Shown: one piece after another, positions 8,178 to 17,424 of the stretch | Numbering within the stretch: position 1 is the first letter of the stretch | Layout of the letters: the number at the start of each line of letters is the position of its first letter | DNA from: Shimia aestuarii | Lineage (GTDB): Bacteria; Pseudomonadota; Alphaproteobacteria; Rhodobacterales; Rhodobacteraceae | NCBI RefSeq assembly: GCF_022814865.1 | Contig: NZ_JAKVRD010000013.1 | Coordinates: forward strand, 1-64,000 | Direction: 5' to 3' | DNA: 64,000 nt | Notes under the pieces: generated by a model | Told to the model about the DNA's origin: nothing | The model's database searches: none | What the model saw: the letters and a program-made list of their open reading frames with translations, nothing else | Position numbers and translations under genes: made by a program

Positions 8178-8815
8178 TCAAACTCGACATCCTCTCCGAC
8201 CCGATCTGCCCCTGGTGCTACATCGGCAAGATCCGCCTTGAAAAGGCGCTGGCCGAGGTCAAGGATCATCCCTTCGCCATCGAATGGCACCCGTTCCAAC
8301 TCAACCCCGACATGCCGCGCGAAGGCATGGACCGGCGCACCTATCTCGAGGCGAAATTCGGCGGCAAGGAAAACGCCGTCAAAACCTATGCCGAGATTGA
8401 CGCCCATGCCCGCCAGGAAGGCATCGAGATGGACCTCGCGGCCATCGCCCGCACGCCCAACACGCTCGACGCCCACCGCCTGATCCACTGGGCCGGGATC
8501 GAGGACAAACAGGGCGCCGTCGTGGATGCCCTCTTTGCCGCCTATTTCGAACAGGGCCGCGACATTGGCGACACCGAAGTGCTCTGCGATATCGCCGATA
8601 GCGCAGGCCTTGACGGGGCCGTGACCGCGCGCCTCTTGCAAACCGATGAGGACGTGGACCTGATCCGGCGCCGCGATGCCCATAGCCGCGAGATGGGCGT
8701 GTCCTCGGTCCCGACTTTCATCGTCGCCAACCAGCACGCCGTCCCCGGTGCGCAGCCCACCGATCTCTGGCTCAAGGTGATCGGCGAATTGAAAGAGCAA
8801 CAGGCCGCAGAATGA
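8174..8815 (+). CDS. DsbA-family (FrnE/HCCA isomerase-like) oxidoreductase
   Basis: This 213-residue thioredoxin-fold protein has a CPWC active site at residues 12-15 ('SDPICPWCY') and the cis-proline in SSVPTF near residue 176. The inserted helical domain is typical of the cytoplasmic FrnE subgroup related to 2-hydroxychromene-2-carboxylate isomerases. There is no signal peptide, so it acts in the cytoplasm, either on protein thiols or on a glutathione-linked small molecule. Its ATG overlaps the ligase stop (ATGA), giving translational coupling. The neighbouring ligase hints at an aromatic substrate, but the CxxC pair is more typical of a thiol oxidoreductase than an isomerase. Confidence 0.85.
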   Translation: MIKLDILSDPICPWCYIGKIRLEKALAEVKDHPFAIEWHPFQLNPDMPREGMDRRTYLEAKFGGKENAVKTYAEIDAHARQEGIEMDLAAIARTPNTLDAHRLIHWAGIEDKQGAVVDALFAAYFEQGRDIGDTEVLCDIADSAGLDGAVTARLLQTDEDVDLIRRRDAHSREMGVSSVPTFIVANQHAVPGAQPTDLWLKVIGELKEQQAAE

Positions 8816-9201
8816 CGCCCGGAGAACGCCTGTTCCAACTCCTCCTTCTGATCGCGCCCATGATCGGCGCGGGCACGGTGTTCTTCCATTTCGTGGAAGG
8901 CTGGAGCTGGATCGACTCCTATTTCTTCTCCGTCATCACGCTCTCAACTGTCGGCTATGGCTCCCTCGTCCCCGCGACGGTGCTCGGCAAGATCGGCACC
9001 ACGGTCTTTATCTTTTTCGGGCTTGGCATCTTCGCCTATGTGATCCAACAATTCGGCAAGCTTTCCGCCGAACGTCAGGCCGCCCACTCCGAATGGCTCA
9101 TCGCCCGGCTCGGCCATCACAAGGCCCCGGCAGAGCCGCATGCCGACAACGCCGATACCGAACCCGGCCCCGACCATCATCCGCCCGCCGCCAACCGCTA
9201 G
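8812..9201 (+). CDS. Small two-TM potassium-channel-like protein
   Basis: The 129-residue product has two membrane helices (about 8-26 and 58-78) flanking a pore loop with the potassium selectivity filter TVGYG (46-50, in 'TLSTVGYGS'). This is the minimal 2-TM channel fold of the Ion_trans_2 family. The tail is short, His- and Pro-rich and lacks an RCK domain, so any gating would come from elsewhere. It would form a tetramer in the inner membrane. Its start overlaps the stop of the DsbA-like gene (ATGA), making it the last gene of the operon. Why a channel is coupled to a CoA ligase is not clear. Confidence 0.8.
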   Translation: MTPGERLFQLLLLIAPMIGAGTVFFHFVEGWSWIDSYFFSVITLSTVGYGSLVPATVLGKIGTTVFIFFGLGIFAYVIQQFGKLSAERQAAHSEWLIARLGHHKAPAEPHADNADTEPGPDHHPPAANR

Positions 9202-9273
9202 GGCAGTCCGCTTTTTCGCCTTTCCATGTGCGCGGGGGGATGATCCGCCCGCAATTTTCCGAGTCTCAGACCC

Positions 9274-10482
9274 ATGTCCCAGCTTCCGATCTCTCGCACC
9301 GAATTCATCGCGCTCTGCGCCATGATGTTCGCCACCATCGCGTTTTCCATCGACGCGATGCTTCCCGCCCTGCCCGAGATCGGCCGCGAACTCAGCCCCG
9401 ACAACCTCAACCGCGCCCAACTCATCATCACGAGCTTTGTGCTCGGGATGGGCATCGGCACGCTCTTCGCAGGCCCGCTGGCCGACGCCTTCGGACGCAA
9501 GCCCGTGCTGATCGCAGGGGCGCTCCTCTATTCCGTCTGTGCCTTCCTCGGCTGGCAGAGCGATAGTCTCGAACTGGTCCTCGCCGCGCGGCTTTTCCAA
9601 GGCATCGGCGCCGCCGGTCCCCGTGTCGTCACCCTCGCCATCATCCGCGACCTGTTCGCGGGCCGCGAAATGGCCAAGATCGTCTCCTTCGTGATGATGG
9701 TCTTTACCCTCGTCCCCGCCATCGCCCCGACGCTCGGCGCCGGCATCATCGCGCTCAGTAGCTGGCGCGGCATCTTCTTCGCTTTCATCATCTTCTCGAC
9801 GATCTCGATCCTCTGGCTCGGCCTGCGCCTGCCCGAACCGCTCGCCCGCGAAGACCGCCGCCCCCTGCGCCTTGCGCTTCTGTGGTCGGGCCTCATCGAG
9901 ATGATGCGCCTGCCCGTGGTGCGTGCCTCGGTCATTATCCAGTGCTTTAGCTTCGCCGTCCTCTTCGCGACCATCTCCTCGGTCCAGCAGATCTACGACA
10001 TCACCTTCGGACGCGGCGACGAGTTCCCCTATTGGTTCGGCGCCATTGCGCTCCTGTCCGGCTCGGCAGGCTTCATCAACGCCCGCGTCGTGATGCGGCT
10101 CGGTATGCGTTATATCGTGACCTTCGCCCTCGGCGCACAGGTGCTCTTGTCATCCATGATGATCCTTGCCGACATGACCCTCCCCGTCGGTACACTGCTC
10201 TTTGCCGTGTTCCTCGTCTGGAAAACCTCGATCTTCTTTCAGGTCGGCCTCTCGCTCGGCAATCTCAACGCCATGGCGATGGAGCCGCTCGGCCATATGG
10301 CCGGCACCGCCGCCTCCGTGATGGGCGCGATTGCGACGGTCTGCGGCGCGGTGCTCGCGGTGCCGATCGGCCTCGCCTTCAACGGCACCCCCCTGCCGCT
10401 GGCCATGGGGGTCTGTGCCTTCTCCATCGCGGGGTTCTCCGTCATCCTCTGGCTGCGCCGCGCCGAAGAGCACGGCACCTGA
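9274..10482 (+). CDS. Bcr/CflA-type MFS drug efflux transporter
   Basis: This 402-residue inner-membrane protein has about twelve hydrophobic segments. The N-terminal half carries the MFS signature LADAFGRKPVL in the loop after the second helix, and 'MLPALPEIGREL' near the start is typical of the Bcr/CflA group. It should export small toxic compounds using the proton gradient; substrates of this group include bicyclomycin and chloramphenicol-like drugs, but none can be assigned here. It is a single gene, 72 bases after the channel gene, and converges on mfd with a repeat element in the gap. Confidence 0.85.
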   Translation: MSQLPISRTEFIALCAMMFATIAFSIDAMLPALPEIGRELSPDNLNRAQLIITSFVLGMGIGTLFAGPLADAFGRKPVLIAGALLYSVCAFLGWQSDSLELVLAARLFQGIGAAGPRVVTLAIIRDLFAGREMAKIVSFVMMVFTLVPAIAPTLGAGIIALSSWRGIFFAFIIFSTISILWLGLRLPEPLAREDRRPLRLALLWSGLIEMMRLPVVRASVIIQCFSFAVLFATISSVQQIYDITFGRGDEFPYWFGAIALLSGSAGFINARVVMRLGMRYIVTFALGAQVLLSSMMILADMTLPVGTLLFAVFLVWKTSIFFQVGLSLGNLNAMAMEPLGHMAGTAASVMGAIATVCGAVLAVPIGLAFNGTPLPLAMGVCAFSIAGFSVILWLRRAEEHGT

Positions 10483-10523
10483 GCCACGCGCGCTTGCGCG
10501 GGGCCCAAACCGCTTGCCCGCCT

Positions 10524-10613
10524 GCGTTAACCAGAACGGTGCGTTAACCCATCCCGACAGACGCAATACAGATGCAATACCGACGTTATACCGACGTCGG
10601 TATTGCCGTTAAC
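10524..10613. repeat. GTTAAC-bounded 90-bp repeat element, copy A
   Basis: The element starts with GCGTTAACC (10524) and ends with GTTAAC (10608-10613). It contains three 11-bp units (GACGCAATACA 10560, GATGCAATACC 10571, GACGTTATACC 10582), and ATACCGACGTCGGTAT (10588-10603) is a perfect palindrome. The right GTTAAC holds the mfd stop codon. It aligns without gaps to the copy at 52153-52242 (about 73 of 90 positions identical by hand count). An extra GCGTTAACCC lies at 10541. Confidence 0.85.
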
Positions 10614-13600
10614 TTTTCTTGGCTTTCTTCTTCTCAGCGACGAGTTTTTCCGCCAGATCACGGGCAATCGCAAAGGCGCCCTTGATCTTGTCGCTGTCCT
10701 TCTTCCAGTCCCGGCGCACCACGATCTTGTTGTCCTTGACCTTGGCCAGCCCCTTTTGGTTCTGGATGAACTCCACAAGCCCCTGCGGCGAGGCAAACTT
10801 GTCGTTGTGGAACTGAATCGTCGCGCCTTTCGGCCCACCGTCGAGCTTGGAAATCCCGGCGCGTTTGCACATGTCCTTGATCCGCACGATAAGGAGCAAG
10901 GTATTGACTTCCTTCGGCAATTTTCCGAACCGGTCAATCAATTCCGCGGCAAAGCCTTCCAACTCGACCTTGCTATGCAGCCCGCTCAGGCGACGATAGA
11001 GCCCAAGGCGCACATCGAGATCCGGCACATAGGCCTCGGGGATCAGGACAGGCACACCAAGGTTGATCTGCGGCGCCCATTGATCGTCCGCTTCCGTGAG
11101 CCCCTCCATCTCGCCCGCCTTGATCTTGGCAATCGCCTCTTCAAGCATCGACTGGTAAAGTTCATAACCCACATCGCGCATCTGACCCGATTGTTCCTCG
11201 CCAAGGAGGTTGCCCGCCCCACGAATATCAAGGTCTTGAGATGCAAGGGTAAATCCGGCCCCAAGCGTGTCGAGTGAGCCAAGCACCCGAAGCCGTTTCT
11301 CCGCCGCAGGGGTCAGTTTCGCACGCGCTTTCGTCGTCAGATAGGCATAGGCCCGCGTTTTCGAGCGGCCCACCCGCCCCCGGATTTGGTAGAGCTGCGA
11401 CAGGCCAAACATATCCGCGCGATGCACAACCATCGTGTTCGCCGTCGGAATATCGAGGCCGGATTCAACGATCGTCGTCGCAAGAAGCACGTCATATTTG
11501 CCATCATAAAAGGCGTTCATGCGATCATCCAACTCGCCCGCCGCCATCTGCCCATGCGCCACGACGAAACTGACCTCCGGCACATGATCGCGCAAAAACG
11601 CTTCGATATCAGGCAGATCGCTGATCCGCGGCACGACATAGAAACTCTGCTCGCCCCGGTAATGCTCCCTTAACAGGGCCTCGCGTATGGTGACCGCGTC
11701 GAACTCGCTGACATAGGTGCGAATGGCAAGGCGGTCGACGGGCGGCGTGCCAATGATCGACAGGTCGCGCACGCCAGAAAGCGAAAGTTGCAGGGTCCGC
11801 GGGATCGGCGTCGCCGTCAGCGTCAACACATGCACGTCCGAGCGCATCTGTTTAAGCCGCTCTTTATGCGCGACGCCGAAATGCTGTTCCTCGTCGATGA
11901 TGAGCAGGCCAAGGTTCTGAAACTTGATCGACTTCGCGAGGAGAGCGTGGGTGCCAATGACAATATCGACCGTCCCGCGGGAAATCCCTTCGCGTGTCTT
12001 CTCGGCCTCTTTTGCCGAGACAAAGCGCGACAAGGCCCTGACTTCCAACGGAAAACCACGGAAGCGCTCTTTGAACCCCTTGGCATGTTGCCGCGCCAAA
12101 AGCGTCGTCGGCGCGATCACCGCAACCTGCATCCCCGCCATCGCCGCGATGAACGCCGCGCGCATCGCCACCTCGGTCTTGCCGAACCCCACATCGCCAC
12201 AGACAAGCCGATCCATCGGCGTCCCCGACCCAAGATCCGTCAACACGTCCTCAATGGCGCGCAGCTGGTCATCGGTCTCGGTATAGGGGAAGCGCGCCGC
12301 AAACTCTTCCCAGGCATGATGCTGCGGCTCCATGACCGGCGCTTTGCGCAGCGCCCGCTCCGCCGCCACCCGAATAAGCCGGTCCGCCATCTCGCGGATG
12401 CGCTCCTTGAGCTTGGCCTTCTTGGCCTGCCACGCCCCGCCGCCAAGCCGATCCAGAAGCCCTTCATCATGGCCATATTTCGAGAGCAGTTCGATATTCT
12501 CGACCGGCAGGTAGAGCTTTGAATTCTCTGCATATTCAAGACTGAGACATTCATGGGCGGCACCCGCCGCCGTGATGACCTCAAGCCCGTGATAGCGGCC
12601 AATCCCGTGGTCCACATGCACCACAAGGTCGCCCGGCGCGAGGCTCTGCGCTTCCGTGAGGAAATTCTCCGCCCGCCGTTTCTTACGCGGCGCCCGGATG
12701 AGACGGTCGCCAAGCACGTCTTGCTCGGAAATGACCGTGAGGCCCGGCGTCTCAAACCCATGCTCCAACGCCCAAACCGCGAGGTATAGCCCGCTCTTGC
12801 CAATCCGGGTCGCATCCGTGACGGCAATCGTCTCGGCAAGCCCCTCATCCTCGATCAGCCCCATAAGCCGCTCGCGCGCGCCTTCCGAATAGGAGGCGAC
12901 AAGCACCGGCCCCTCGGGAAGCTTCTTTCGAATATGATCCGCCAGCGCTTTGAAAAGGCTTATGTTTTCTTGTTGCCGCTCGGGCGAGAAGTTGCGCCCG
13001 ATGCGCCCACCGGCATCAATCGCGCCGGGACCAGAGGCCTGCGGCAGCGGCTTGAACTTCAACAGCCGCCGGTCCGCAACCGCCGACTCCCACGCATCGT
13101 CTTCGATATAAAGAAGCTCCGGCGGCACGGGCTTATACACCGTGTCGAGCCGCGCTTTCTGGGCTAGGGCAAGACGGCGGGTCTCATATTGATCCTCGAC
13201 CATCTCCCAACGCGCAAGACGCGCTGCATCTACTTGATCGTCCACGGAAATTACCGCGTTCGGCACATAATCAAACAGGGTCTCGAGCCGTTCATGGAAG
13301 AACGGCAACCAGTGTTCGACACCCTGATGTTTGCGCCCGGCGCTGACCGCCTCATAGAGCGGATCATCCGTGCCCGCCGCGCCAAATTCGATGCGATAAT
13401 TCTGTCGGAACCGCCGGATCGCCGCCTCGTCAAGGATCACCTCCGAAACGGGTGCCAACTCCACGAGGTCGAGCTTCTCCGTCGTCCGCTGTGTCGCCGG
13501 ATCAAACCGCCGCGCCCCGTCAAGCACATCACCAAACAGGTCGAGCCGCACAGGCCCGCCCTCGCCCGGCGGGAAGATGTCGATGATGCCGCCCCGGATC

Positions 13601-14061
13601 GCATAGTCCCCGGGCTCCATCACGGTCGGCGCCTGCACGAACCCCATACGCACAAGGAACCCCCGGAGCGCCGCTTCGTCGATCTGATAGCCCACCCGCG
13701 CGGTAAACGCTGCCTCGCGCAGAACCTCGCGCGCCGGGATCTTCTGGGTCGCGGCGTTGAGCGTGGTCAGGAGAATGAACTTCTCCGGCATCCCATGCAC
13801 AAGCCCCGCCAGCGTCGCCATCCGCGCCGCCGAGATATCGGCATTGGGCGACACCCGATCATAGGGAAGGCAATCCCAGCCCGGAAAATGCACCACCGGC
13901 ATATCCGGGCGAAAAAACGCCAGCGCCGCCCGCAGGCTCGCCAATCGCTTGTCATCGCGCGCGACGTGAAGCACCGGCCCGCCGGATTTCTCTACCTCGT
14001 CAAGGATCAGGCGGGCGTCAAACCCCTCGGGGGCGCCGCCGACGGTGATGTGCTGTGTCAT
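10609..14061 (-). CDS. mfd: Transcription-repair coupling factor Mfd
   Basis: This full-length 1150-residue Mfd removes RNA polymerase stalled at DNA lesions and recruits UvrA. Visible parts in order are the UvrB-like N-terminal modules (substrate groove '[16 protein letters not shown]'), the CarD-like polymerase-interaction domain near 477-540 ('[18 protein letters not shown]'), the RecG-type motor with Walker [11 protein letters not shown] near 619, DEEQ near 722 and TATPIPRTL, and the C-terminal TRCF domain with a Lys-rich tail. It is transcribed alone. Its TAA stop lies inside the GTTAAC end of a repeat element. Start ATG 14061 gives the expected family length. Confidence 0.97.
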   Translation of the reverse strand: MTQHITVGGAPEGFDARLILDEVEKSGGPVLHVARDDKRLASLRAALAFFRPDMPVVHFPGWDCLPYDRVSPNADISAARMATLAGLVHGMPEKFILLTTLNAATQKIPAREVLREAAFTARVGYQIDEAALRGFLVRMGFVQAPTVMEPGDYAIRGGIIDIFPPGEGGPVRLDLFGDVLDGARRFDPATQRTTEKLDLVELAPVSEVILDEAAIRRFRQNYRIEFGAAGTDDPLYEAVSAGRKHQGVEHWLPFFHERLETLFDYVPNAVISVDDQVDAARLARWEMVEDQYETRRLALAQKARLDTVYKPVPPELLYIEDDAWESAVADRRLLKFKPLPQASGPGAIDAGGRIGRNFSPERQQENISLFKALADHIRKKLPEGPVLVASYSEGARERLMGLIEDEGLAETIAVTDATRIGKSGLYLAVWALEHGFETPGLTVISEQDVLGDRLIRAPRKKRRAENFLTEAQSLAPGDLVVHVDHGIGRYHGLEVITAAGAAHECLSLEYAENSKLYLPVENIELLSKYGHDEGLLDRLGGGAWQAKKAKLKERIREMADRLIRVAAERALRKAPVMEPQHHAWEEFAARFPYTETDDQLRAIEDVLTDLGSGTPMDRLVCGDVGFGKTEVAMRAAFIAAMAGMQVAVIAPTTLLARQHAKGFKERFRGFPLEVRALSRFVSAKEAEKTREGISRGTVDIVIGTHALLAKSIKFQNLGLLIIDEEQHFGVAHKERLKQMRSDVHVLTLTATPIPRTLQLSLSGVRDLSIIGTPPVDRLAIRTYVSEFDAVTIREALLREHYRGEQSFYVVPRISDLPDIEAFLRDHVPEVSFVVAHGQMAAGELDDRMNAFYDGKYDVLLATTIVESGLDIPTANTMVVHRADMFGLSQLYQIRGRVGRSKTRAYAYLTTKARAKLTPAAEKRLRVLGSLDTLGAGFTLASQDLDIRGAGNLLGEEQSGQMRDVGYELYQSMLEEAIAKIKAGEMEGLTEADDQWAPQINLGVPVLIPEAYVPDLDVRLGLYRRLSGLHSKVELEGFAAELIDRFGKLPKEVNTLLLIVRIKDMCKRAGISKLDGGPKGATIQFHNDKFASPQGLVEFIQNQKGLAKVKDNKIVVRRDWKKDSDKIKGAFAIARDLAEKLVAEKKKAKKS

Positions 14062-14079
14062 TGCGCGTTCCTGGTCGGA

Positions 14080-14637
14080 TCAACCGAAGGGCGAAGAATG
14101 GAAGTTCATGTACATGCCCCATAGGGACGTGACGAAAATAGACGCCATGCCAATGAGTTGCACGTAGAGTCTGTGCCGGGTGAGGCGTTTGCGCAAAAGC
14201 TCGCCGCTGGCCTCTTCCTGTTGAATACGCGACGCCGTCGAGAGGCTGATCATCCCGACGAGCGACATCGGGAACAGCAAAAGGAACACCGCTTGTGCAA
14301 ACTCGATCCCAAAGATGAACCCCGTCACCGCAAGCCCGGTGAGCAGGAAACAGGCAAAGGACAAGAGCCAGAGCCCCGACACCCGACCGATATAGAGAAG
14401 GCGGTTGGTATTGATACGCACCATGTCCTCGAGATCAATCTCGGTTTGCCCACCCGCGCGCTTGGCCCGCAGCACCATGTCATACGGCACACCAAGCACC
14501 CAATGACTTGCCGAGGACCACATCACGGCAAGCGCAATCCAGAACCAAAGGTTCGAAAAGCTGCGCATGTCGATGACTTCGAAAACAAGTTGATGCCAGT
14601 TCAAATCTACGGCCTCTATCAAACTGCGCCCTGACAT
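14080..14637 (-). CDS. Four-helix membrane protein of unknown function
   Basis: The product has about four hydrophobic helices ('NLWFWIALAVMWSSASHWVLGV', cut here to its core; 'LWLLSFACFLLTGLAVTGFI'; 'AVFLLLFPMSLVGMI'; and a last one near the C-terminus). A basic cytoplasmic loop separates the third and fourth. Similar roseobacter proteins are sometimes labelled as a component of the SufBCD complex, but nothing in the sequence supports iron-sulfur assembly, so I leave the function open. ATG 14637 is used; an in-frame TTG at 14655 preceded by AGGAA is an alternative. It lies just upstream of mfd on the same strand with an 18-base gap, so the two may be cotranscribed. It is divergent from hemB. 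Confidence 0.65.
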   Translation of the reverse strand: MSGRSLIEAVDLNWHQLVFEVIDMRSFSNLWFWIALAVMWSSASHWVLGVPYDMVLRAKRAGGQTEIDLEDMVRINTNRLLYIGRVSGLWLLSFACFLLTGLAVTGFIFGIEFAQAVFLLLFPMSLVGMISLSTASRIQQEEASGELLRKRLTRHRLYVQLIGMASIFVTSLWGMYMNFHSSPFG

Positions 14638-14668
14638 AGCGCGGCTTTTCGGCAATTCCTAGCCTTGA

Positions 14669-15721
<1,053 letters not shown>

Positions 15722-15834
15722 CCCGCCGAACAGACGCGTGTTGCTAGTGACAGCGCGCGGCGCTGCACGTATACTCGCGCGCAAGAAGCCGGAAAAACCG
15801 GCAAACCCGAGCAGCATCAGTGAACAGGCTTAGC

Positions 15835-16398
15835 ATGACACACATGAACAGACGCAATTTTACCCTCGCCGGTCTCGCCGGTCTGGGTCTCACCACCGCC
15901 GCCTGCGGCAATGGTGTCGGAAGCAACGGCGCGCAAGAGATCGACGCCCGCGTCGACAACACGCTGAACTACCTCTATTCCAACTACCCCAACTCGCGGG
16001 ATCTCGCCGATAAATCGGTCGGTATGCTGGTCATGCCTGTCGTGACCGAGGCGGGCTTTGGCTTTGGCGGTGGATATGGCCGTGGGGCGCTGCGTGTCGA
16101 TGACATCACCGTCGATTACTACTCGGCCACCAAAGGCAGCTTCGGCCTTCAGATCGGGGCCCAACAATATGCCCACGTGCTCTTCTTCATGACCGAGGGG
16201 TCGCTCTCGGAATTCCGTCGCTCGAGCGGCTGGGCCGCCGGGGCAGACCTCAAATATGTGGTCTCAGACGAAGGCGGCATCCTCAAGGCCGACACCACCA
16301 CCGTGCTCGCCCCGGTCATCGCGGTGATCTTTGGTCAGGCGGGCCTGCACCTCGGCGCAACGCTCGAAGGCGTGAAATATAACCGCATCATCCCCTGA
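15835..16398 (+). CDS. SYLF-domain (YSC84-like) lipoprotein
   Basis: A twin-Arg-like, hydrophobic leader ('MNRRNFTLAGLAGLGL') ends in the lipobox TAAC, so the mature protein would be lipid-anchored. The rest is a SYLF/YSC84 domain: 'DKSVGMLVMPVVTEAGFGFGGGYGRG', shortened here to its core GFGFGGGYGRG, then a distinctive 'YSATKGSFGLQIGAQ'. In eukaryotes this fold binds phosphoinositides; bacterial versions are uncharacterised outer-surface or periplasmic lipoproteins. ATG 15835 is used; ATG 15844 and GTG 15820 are also in frame. It is a single gene with its own terminator. Confidence 0.85.
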   Translation: MTHMNRRNFTLAGLAGLGLTTAACGNGVGSNGAQEIDARVDNTLNYLYSNYPNSRDLADKSVGMLVMPVVTEAGFGFGGGYGRGALRVDDITVDYYSATKGSFGLQIGAQQYAHVLFFMTEGSLSEFRRSSGWAAGADLKYVVSDEGGILKADTTTVLAPVIAVIFGQAGLHLGATLEGVKYNRIIP

Positions 16399-16422
16399 TC
16401 GCGGCGCAAGGCCACAATGCAA

Positions 16423-16454
16423 AACGGCGCCTCGCGGGGCGCCGTTCTTCGTTT
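16423..16454 (+). terminator. Terminator after the SYLF lipoprotein gene
   Basis: AACGGCGCC (16423-16431) pairs perfectly with GGCGCCGTT (16438-16446) across a 6-base loop, followed by CTTCGTTT. It lies 25 bases after the stop and between two converging genes. Confidence 0.8.
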
Positions 16455-16470
16455 CCAAGGCCTCGCGGTC

Positions 16471-17343
16471 CTAGCCCATCTCGCGCAACCGCTTGATAAG
16501 GCTCGAGGTATCCCAACGCCCACCGCCAAGCTTTTGCACGTCTTTATAGAACTGATCGACCAGCGCCGTCACCGGCAGGCTCGCCCCCGTCTCATCAGCG
16601 GTCGAAAGGCAAATTCCAAGATCCTTGCGCATCCAGTCAACGGCAAAGCCATGCTCGAAATGATCGTCGGCCATTGTCTCGTGCCGGTTGACCATCTGCC
16701 AACTCCCGGCAGCACCGCCTTGGATCACATCCACGACCGCGCGGATATCAAGCCCTGCCTTCTCGGCAAAATGAAGCCCCTCCGAGAGCCCCTGCACGAG
16801 ACCGGCGATACAGATCTGGTTGACCATCTTGGTGAGCTGCCCTGCGCCGCTCTCGCCAAGGCGCTTGATCGTGCGGCCATAGGCCTGCATCACCGGCTCT
16901 GCCGCATCATAGGCCGCCGTATCACCGCCGCACATGATGGATAGGATACCATTCTCGGCCCCCGCCTGTCCGCCCGAGATCGGCGCATCGACAAAGGCGA
17001 TGCCTTTGGCCTTGCCCGCCTCGTAAAGCTCGGCCGTGACCTTGGCCGAAACTGTGGTGTGATCGACGAGGATCGCGCCCTCGCCCATCCCCTCAAATGC
17101 GCCATCCGCGCCTGCACAGACCATGCGCAGATCGTCGTCATTACCGACACAGGTCATGACGAATTCCGCGCCCGATGCGGCATCTTTCGGCGTGAGGGCC
17201 ATCGCCCCGCCATGTTCCTTGACCCATGCCTCGGCCTTGGCGCTCGTGCGGTTATAGACGGTGACCTCGTGGCCCTTGGCCTGTAGATGTCCCGCCATCG
17301 GGTATCCCATCACGCCCAGACCGAGAAATGCGACTTTTGCCAT
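16471..17343 (-). CDS. NAD(P)-dependent beta-hydroxyacid dehydrogenase (HIBADH/GarR family)
   Basis: This 290-residue protein has an N-terminal Rossmann fold with GLGVMG at 8-13, the substrate motif DAPISGGQAGA near 120, and the catalytic Lys in QLTKMVNQ near 172. These place it in the 3-hydroxyisobutyrate / tartronate semialdehyde reductase family. The exact substrate (3-hydroxyisobutyrate, tartronate semialdehyde or another) cannot be told from the sequence. The residue after the glycine fingerprint ('VYNRTSAKAEAW') has Asn-Arg, which in this family often goes with NADPH use. It is a single gene, converging on the SYLF lipoprotein. Confidence 0.88.
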   Translation of the reverse strand: MAKVAFLGLGVMGYPMAGHLQAKGHEVTVYNRTSAKAEAWVKEHGGAMALTPKDAASGAEFVMTCVGNDDDLRMVCAGADGAFEGMGEGAILVDHTTVSAKVTAELYEAGKAKGIAFVDAPISGGQAGAENGILSIMCGGDTAAYDAAEPVMQAYGRTIKRLGESGAGQLTKMVNQICIAGLVQGLSEGLHFAEKAGLDIRAVVDVIQGGAAGSWQMVNRHETMADDHFEHGFAVDWMRKDLGICLSTADETGASLPVTALVDQFYKDVQKLGGGRWDTSSLIKRLREMG

Positions 17344-17424
17344 TTGGTTTCCCTCCCCAAGTTCTTGTCATAGTCTTTGTCCTGCCCCAAGACAGAGATG
17401 GCAAGACGAAATCCGGGAATCGAC

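Noticed and set aside
10560..10613. CRISPR array
   Set aside because: The units are 11 bp and contiguous without spacers, there are only three per site, and no cas gene is present.
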